A stretch of 18,539 nt of DNA from JBGPIK01 sp041484845 (GTDB lineage: Bacteria; Desulfobacterota; Binatia; UBA9968), in the NCBI GenBank assembly GCA_041484845.1, contig JBGPIK010000091.1, forward strand, positions 1-18,539, read 5' to 3'. Made by a program: the position numbers and the translations under genes. Below the pieces are notes generated by a model that made no database searches, was not told the DNA's origin, and saw only the letters and a program-made list of their open reading frames with translations. The number at the start of each line of letters is the position of its first letter. Within the stretch, counting starts at the first letter, position 1. Shown here one piece after another: positions 14,672 through 18,539 of the stretch.

Positions 14672-14750
14672 GCCGAGGGTGTTTCCGACGCAAAGCTAGG
14701 GTCGATGCGGGTTAGCGAACGTGGGGTGTGCAACGAGGTGAAGTGGGCCT

Positions 14751-14975
14751 ATGAGCGACAAAGAGAAAGAGATGCCGGCCGCGCCGGTTCTTCGACCCAA
14801 AGCCGAACCACAGCCCCAATGTCCAAATTGTGCGGTTACGGGAAGTGATTATATCATCTCAAAAAAAGGCGGAACGAGCACGGCGAGGGGCAAACAGTTT
14901 ATTCTTGCGCCATTCAATATCATCTTTTGTAGCGAATGTGGTCACGTGTATGGCATTACCGGAACGTCTTCCTAA
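14751..14975 (+). CDS. Small zinc-ribbon protein of unknown function
   Basis: 74 residues. Two CxxC knuckles, C24-P-N-C27 and C60-S-E-C63-G-H, are separated by 32 residues, the usual spacing of a zinc ribbon. The N-terminal 20 residues are charged and proline-rich, probably disordered. The middle (K-Q-F-I-L-A-P-F-N-I-I-F) is hydrophobic strand-like. GAGGTGA at 14735-14741 precedes ATG 14751, so it is a real translated gene. It follows the metal-binding subunit by 79 bases on the same strand, in the place where thiocyanate-hydrolase and cobalt nitrile-hydratase clusters usually carry an activator/metallochaperone. It shows no similarity that I can see to those activators. A role with the hydratase is inference from position only. 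Confidence 0.78.
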   Translation: MSDKEKEMPAAPVLRPKAEPQPQCPNCAVTGSDYIISKKGGTSTARGKQFILAPFNIIFCSECGHVYGITGTSS

Positions 14976-14992
14976 CGCTGTAGCGCGTTTTT
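14974..14992 (+). terminator. Weak terminator after the zinc-ribbon gene
   Basis: AACGC (14974-14978) pairs with GCGTT (14985-14989) around a 6-nt loop, and the last two stem bases begin a T5 run (14988-14992). The stem overlaps the stop codon. It is short but correctly placed to end the pckG-hydratase transcript. Confidence 0.4.
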
Positions 14993-15049
14993 AAGTGCAA
15001 GGATGTATAAGCCCAATTCTTTGATGGGGCGGTTTAGCCATGGCACAGA

Positions 15050-15073
15050 CGCGTATTCGGCCCTATATACGCG
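15050..15073. terminator. Inverted repeat between convergent genes
   Basis: CGCGTAT (15050-15056) and ATACGCG (15067-15073) form a perfect 7-bp stem with a 10-nt loop, 2 bases from the SDR stop codon. No T-run follows on either strand, so it may be a weak bidirectional terminator or an RNA 3'-end hairpin. The rest of 14993-15049 shows no gene. Confidence 0.35.
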
Positions 15074-15075
15074 GA

Positions 15076-15837
15076 CTAGTGCATGATGCCGCCACCTTCG
15101 ACGACCAGCAGCTGGCCGGTTATGAAGTTGCTGTCAGCGCTGGCCAAAAAGAGCGCTGTTCCAACGATATCGTTGGGCGTTTCAACTCTTTTGAAGCAGC
15201 GCTTATTCATGCTCCCTTCACGTCTCGCGAGCACGTCATCCGTAACGTTCTCTTCGCTCATTGTCGACCCCGGGGTCATGCAATTGACGTTAATTCCCCA
15301 ATCCCCGAGTTGCCTCGCCATAACGCGAGTCAGTGCGACGACGCCGCCTTTGGCGGTCGTGTAATGCGGCATATTACCCGACCCACTAAAGAAGGTTCCG
15401 GAGGCGATGTTGATGATTTTACCGCTGCGCTGCTGCTTCATGATAGGGATGACCGCTTTGGAACAAAGGAAAACACCTTTTAAATTCACTTCAATAACCC
15501 GATCCCATTCCTCGATCGCCAACTCCTCCACCGGCCCCTTCCAAAGTTTTTGAGTGACGTAAATCGCCGCGTTGTTGAGCAGAACATCGATGCGTCCGAA
15601 TTTTTTCAAGCTTTCACGCATCAATCCTTGGACGTTGGAGTAATTGGTTACGTCCGTCGCTCGTGACCACGCCGAAAAGCCGGCGTCCAAAAGGGCTTTG
15701 GCCGCTGATTCACCGCCTTGGCCGTCGATATCGGCGATGACGACATGTGCGCCTTCTTCGGCAAATCTGCGCGCGTATGCTTTGCCGATTCCATGTGCGG
15801 CGCCGGTGATGATCGTCACTTTGTTGTCAAGTCTCAT
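15076..15837 (-). CDS. Short-chain dehydrogenase/reductase (SDR), probably NAD-dependent
   Basis: 253 residues, classical SDR length. Coenzyme motif T11-G-A-A-H-G-I-G18, N-N-A-A (88-91), N118, catalytic S146, Y159 and K163 (Y-T-T-A-K) form the complete tetrad. Asp36 at the end of the second strand favours NAD(H) over NADP(H). The C-terminal V-V-E-G-G-G (usually V-D-G-G) is typical. ATG 15837 is preceded by GGAGG at a 7-base distance. The substrate cannot be assigned; nearest family labels are 3-oxoacyl-ACP reductase-like or cyclic-alcohol dehydrogenases. It lies 106 bases downstream of hemQ on the same strand with no visible terminator between. It is convergent with the zinc-ribbon gene. Confidence 0.9.
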   Translation of the reverse strand: MRLDNKVTIITGAAHGIGKAYARRFAEEGAHVVIADIDGQGGESAAKALLDAGFSAWSRATDVTNYSNVQGLMRESLKKFGRIDVLLNNAAIYVTQKLWKGPVEELAIEEWDRVIEVNLKGVFLCSKAVIPIMKQQRSGKIINIASGTFFSGSGNMPHYTTAKGGVVALTRVMARQLGDWGINVNCMTPGSTMSEENVTDDVLARREGSMNKRCFKRVETPNDIVGTALFLASADSNFITGQLLVVEGGGIMH

Positions 15838-15943
15838 CCATTATCCTCCGGGCTTGTTAGTTTTCTGTGCAAGCCGGAGAGAAGCTGTCCGGACATCCGC
15901 ATCGTATGACTCCGGGATCCGAGCGCCCTCCGCGGCTAGCGAA

Positions 15944-16804
15944 TTAAGCGAAGCTCGGTGTTTTGCCCTCGAACAAGGCGCCGAGTTGCGTCACGGGAAA
16001 GCGCAGGCCAATGAAAAACGCGCCGAACAGCCCGTAGATCGCGCTTGCTTCATCGAAGCGCATCTCATAAACGAGTTTCTTGAAGACGAGCGGATCGTCG
16101 GCAAATAAATCTACACCCCATTCCCAATCGTCAAACCCGATGGAACCCGAAATAATTTGCGTGACCCGCCCCGCGTAATGACGTCCGATCATGCCGTGCT
16201 CGCGCATCATGCGCTGACGTTCGGTGATCGATTCGCTGTACCAGTTTTTGTGCTCCCCGCGAAATTTATTCATCGGATAGAAACACACGTAACGCCGCCG
16301 AGGAATCTCGGGCCACAGGCGCGGTGCCGCGGCTTGTCTGTGCTTCGCCAATTCGGCTTCGACTTCACGATTCCAGTCTCCGGTCCCTGGGCGCAGTCCC
16401 TTTGCCGTCAATTCGCCGTAGAGTTTGACTGAAGCTTCATAAAGCCCTAATTCAACAACCGAGACATACGATGTCGTCGGTTCGAGAAATTCATGAAATC
16501 TGGAATGAGCGATGCGCAGCTCCGCATGGTTCAGCTCGTCCAGGGTCTTGCGGAAATGGACGATCATCAGGTCGCCTTTATGACCCAACATGGAAAAAAG
16601 CGCTGTTGGCTCTTCATTGTTTTGTTCCATGCCGGCGATCATTAAGACCGCTCGCTCCAACGTCGTTTTTTGATCGGATGCGCCGAGCGCGCGCCACCCC
16701 GACCAACGAATGCGGAACGTCTGGTGCAAAATATACGAGCCGTCAAGCGTTAGAGGGGCAGCCGGCAGCGGGACTTGGGTCAAATCTTTTTTCTCCAATT
16801 CCAT
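15944..16804 (-). CDS. hemQ: Coproheme decarboxylase HemQ/ChdC (chlorite dismutase family)
   Basis: 286 residues, somewhat longer than the usual 250, the extra mostly at the N-terminus. The family core F-Y176-P-M-N-K180...W-Y and R-E-H203-G-M-I-G-R is followed by T-Q216-I-I-S-G-S-I-G-F-D-D-W-E-W-G and V-Y-E-M-R249-F-D-E. Tyr176 (radical relay), Lys180, proximal heme ligand His203, Gln216, Arg249 and Arg162 reproduce the spacing of Tyr147, Lys151, His174, Gln187, Arg220 and Arg133 in the Listeria enzyme. This supports true coproheme decarboxylation (coproheme plus peroxide to heme b) over chlorite dismutation. AGGTG lies about 12 bases before ATG 16804. No signal peptide. DUF4126 lies 58 bases upstream on the same strand. 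Confidence 0.92.
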   Translation of the reverse strand: MELEKKDLTQVPLPAAPLTLDGSYILHQTFRIRWSGWRALGASDQKTTLERAVLMIAGMEQNNEEPTALFSMLGHKGDLMIVHFRKTLDELNHAELRIAHSRFHEFLEPTTSYVSVVELGLYEASVKLYGELTAKGLRPGTGDWNREVEAELAKHRQAAAPRLWPEIPRRRYVCFYPMNKFRGEHKNWYSESITERQRMMREHGMIGRHYAGRVTQIISGSIGFDDWEWGVDLFADDPLVFKKLVYEMRFDEASAIYGLFGAFFIGLRFPVTQLGALFEGKTPSFA

Positions 16805-16862
16805 TGCTAAAAGGACACCTCAGTTTATCGTATTGAGACTGTCAATCTCCGCGCTAGGTGAA

Positions 16863-17501
16863 TTAGCTCACCTGCGGTGAGCGGGTTGGCGTGGACTGAT
16901 CCGGTTTTATGCCGCGCATGCGAGCACGTAACGCTTGAAAGCCACGCTTGCCCAGACGAAAAAGTTTTGGCACGGCCCAGATGACGAGCGCGACAAAACT
17001 TACCACCCAGATTATCATGAGCAATGGATGATGAAAAATCATCCACAGGCCGCCCAAGACCGTGATATCTTCGGTTAGGCTTGCCGCCCAATTGCTGAAA
17101 GGTTCAGGACTGGCATTGATGGCGAGTCGGAGGGTGGCCTTGGTGCCGTGCGCTGCCATGGCAACAGCGCCTCCGGCAAGAAGAGCCATGAGCTCCAGCG
17201 CCGGATTCATATCGCCCAAAGAACGAGCTGCCAAAAGGGCCCCCGCCGGGATGCGGATGAAAGTGTGGAGCACGTCCCAACCGCTATCGAAATAAGGCAC
17301 CTTATCGGCGAAAAATTCAATGACATACATCACGCAGGCGACTGCAATAACGCCAGGATGCATTAAGATCTGCAGATTCGGGGGCAACTGAATCATGTCC
17401 ATTTGACCAGCAATCCCGAGCGCGGCTACGGTCGCGTACAGATTAATTCCCGACGTCCACGCCGTTCCCATCGCCAGACTTAGTGCTTCGAGAGTTCCCA
17501 T
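16863..17501 (-). CDS. DUF4126 integral membrane protein
   Basis: 212 residues with about four to five hydrophobic stretches: roughly residues 5-30 (S-G-I-N-L-Y), 48-66, 97-118 and 148-180. A basic cytoplasmic-type tail follows (K-L-F-R-L-G-K-R-G-F-Q...R-A-R-M-R). The G-I-N-L-Y-A-T motif at the N-terminus, F-D-S-G-W-D-V-L-H-T-F-I-R-I-P-A-G-A, and A-H-G-T-K-A near the centre match the DUF4126 family, whose function is unknown. AGGAG lies 8 bases before ATG 17501. It is 58 bases upstream of hemQ and could be in the same transcript. No enzyme motif is visible. A transporter or small-molecule channel would be a guess. Confidence 0.85.
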   Translation of the reverse strand: MGTLEALSLAMGTAWTSGINLYATVAALGIAGQMDMIQLPPNLQILMHPGVIAVACVMYVIEFFADKVPYFDSGWDVLHTFIRIPAGALLAARSLGDMNPALELMALLAGGAVAMAAHGTKATLRLAINASPEPFSNWAASLTEDITVLGGLWMIFHHPLLMIIWVVSFVALVIWAVPKLFRLGKRGFQALRARMRGIKPDQSTPTRSPQVS

Positions 17502-17686
17502 GATGAAACTCCTATAGATCCACTTTATTTCTTCAGGTCAGCAGAAGACCGCAATCCATTGAGCCTAAAAATTGTGCCAGCCGCCTCGGCGAATTTCGAG
17601 CGCCGGTCCAGGACGCGGTGTTCAGCTCATTAGACGCAGGGCTGGTGCTATATCTATCACCAGGGCAAAGGGGCATGCAGCACCGG
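17502..17686. other. 185-base intergenic region between the UbiD-like gene and DUF4126
   Basis: No gene is visible. It holds one 6-bp inverted repeat, CTGGTG (17642-17647) with CACCAG (17658-17663) around a 10-nt AT-rich loop. This sits about 25 bases past the stop of the UbiD-like gene in its reading direction; without a T-tract it is at best a weak terminator. The remainder would have to contain any promoter of the DUF4126-hemQ-SDR group, but I could not pick out a convincing -35/-10 pair. Confidence 0.4.
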
Positions 17687-18539
17687 TTAAATTTTCCATT
17701 TGTTTTCAATCTTGTCTTTGAATTCCTTCGTGAATGCGTTGACCGGCGGAAACTGATCCATCCATTTGTAAGGCCGGCATGCGTCGATTAAGACGCGATC
17801 CGACGTGTACCCTCTAGGCGAACGTTCTTCGGGCGGCAGCGCCGGCTCGCATACTGAAGCCCAAACTCCTTTTACCACATCAAGTCCTTCCCGGACATGG
17901 CAGCGTGTGGCAATTGCCCAAATCACGTCAGCGGGATTTGCGATGTCGATATCATCATCTACGACCACGACGAATTTGCCACCGTAGGCGCCAGCCCGTG
18001 CTCCGGCTGCGACCAGCAGCGCTTGCTTAGAGTGGCCCGCATAGCGTTGCTTGATCGCGATGACTGTGAAAGGGCCCGGTTGACCGCCGTAAACAAATCC
18101 CCAAACGCCCTTAACCTCGGGAATGCCTGCCTTTTCGAGCTGCTCCCATAGAGTGGCGGCACCGAGCGGTAGCGGCAAATAGCTGGCTGGCGGCTTGAGC
18201 GGTGGCGCGCCCAGGATAATCGGGTCATTTCTGTAGTAAACCCGTTTTACCACCATCATCGGCGTTTCGCCCACGTTGGAATCGGTGAAATATCCGGGCC
18301 ATTCGCCAAAGGGACCTTCTTTGGGCATCTCCTCATCCTTCATCGGAGGCAGCTCGCCTTCAAGGACGACCTCGGCGTTGGCTGGAATCGGGAGGCCAGT
18401 CACGGCTCCTCGAGCCACGGGGACGGGCGCGCCCTGCAGATAGCCGGCGAATTCATATTCATCCACGTCCGGCGGTAAAGGCATCTGGGCGGCGAGAAAC
18501 ACCGCGGGCCCTTGCCCCAAAGTAATCGCAACCGGCAGC
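17687..18539 (-). CDS. UbiD-family prenylated-FMN decarboxylase, C-terminal part (partial)
   Basis: About 283 codons, with the 5' part cut off by the right window edge (the frame is open through base 18539). The visible part begins L-P-V-A-I-T-L-G-Q-G-P-A-V-F and D-E-Y-E-F-A-G-Y-L, then I-P-A-N-A-E-V-V-L-E-G. The catalytic segment K-E-G-P-F-G-E-W-P-G-Y contains both glutamates of the UbiD Arg-Glu-Glu catalytic set; the matching Arg would lie outside the window. V-V-V-D-D-D-I-D-I-A-N-P-A-D-V-I-W-A and a C-terminal domain follow. UbiD enzymes (de)carboxylate aromatic or unsaturated acids with prFMN made by UbiX. The substrate is unknown, and the non-UbiD-like ending suggests a secondary-metabolism or catabolic homologue and not the ubiquinone enzyme. 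Confidence 0.9.
   Translation of the reverse strand, partial: LPVAITLGQGPAVFLAAQMPLPPDVDEYEFAGYLQGAPVPVARGAVTGLPIPANAEVVLEGELPPMKDEEMPKEGPFGEWPGYFTDSNVGETPMMVVKRVYYRNDPIILGAPPLKPPASYLPLPLGAATLWEQLEKAGIPEVKGVWGFVYGGQPGPFTVIAIKQRYAGHSKQALLVAAGARAGAYGGKFVVVVDDDIDIANPADVIWAIATRCHVREGLDVVKGVWASVCEPALPPEERSPRGYTSDRVLIDACRPYKWMDQFPPVNAFTKEFKDKIENKWKI

Noticed and set aside
15040..15483. 147-codon open frame on the plus strand antisense to the SDR gene
   Set aside because: It lies wholly opposite a complete SDR with all catalytic motifs, has no plausible domain, and its frame follows from the GC-rich third positions of the real gene.
1..18539. Defence system, prophage, insertion sequence, CRISPR array or tRNA
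   Set aside because: I looked for integrase/transposase motifs, regularly spaced direct repeats, and tRNA-like cloverleaves in the gaps and found none; all large frames are chromosomal housekeeping or metabolic genes.

Overview
The window reads as chromosome of a free-living, GC-moderate bacterium. The best guess is a soil or subsurface lineage of the kind formerly filed under Deltaproteobacteria (Desulfobacterota or Binatota-like). This placement is inference from gene style: an NtrBC pair, a rimP-nusA-infB operon with a leader hairpin, a UbiD-family decarboxylase, and a HemQ gene. No 16S or other phylogenetic marker search was possible. I see no insertion sequence, phage, CRISPR array, tRNA or rRNA. 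Nearly every base lies in or next to a recognisable gene, and no gap exceeds about 190 bases.

Layout. (1) 1-283 is the C-terminal end of the replicative helicase DnaB. (2) 4685 down to 350 on the minus strand is one tight operon: ntrB-ntrC-thiE-maoC-like-methyltransferase, with gaps of 3, 6, 26 and 29 bases. It joins a sigma54-type two-component system to a thiamine gene and two metabolic enzymes. (3) 4811-11467 on the plus strand is the conserved transcription/translation operon rimP-nusA-rnpM-infB-ylxP-rbfA-truB. It is preceded by a strong terminator hairpin ending just before rimP, which looks like an attenuator, and it diverges from ntrB. (4) 11642-14975 on the plus strand is pckG (GTP-dependent PEP carboxykinase). 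Fifteen bases later come three overlapping or near-overlapping genes for a three-subunit cobalt-type nitrile hydratase / thiocyanate hydrolase. In these the usual beta subunit is split into separate N-half and C-half genes. A small zinc-ribbon protein of unknown function follows. (5) 18539 down to 15076 on the minus strand is a co-oriented group: UbiD-family decarboxylase (cut by the window edge), DUF4126 membrane protein, HemQ coproheme decarboxylase and an SDR oxidoreductase.

The most interesting part is 13430-14975. The gene order (N-half, C-half, metal-binding subunit) matches the thiocyanate hydrolase order scnB-scnA-scnC. The metal motif is the cobalt type (C-T-L-C-S-C), followed by Y-P-R where classical nitrile hydratases usually have Y-P-W. 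No P14K/P15K-like activator gene follows; a four-cysteine zinc-ribbon gene sits in its place. Its position straight behind pckG is unexplained. Secondary points are a MaoC-like protein lacking the catalytic Asp, a possible two-state RNA leader before rimP, and a HemQ with every catalytic residue at the textbook spacing in a probably diderm organism.
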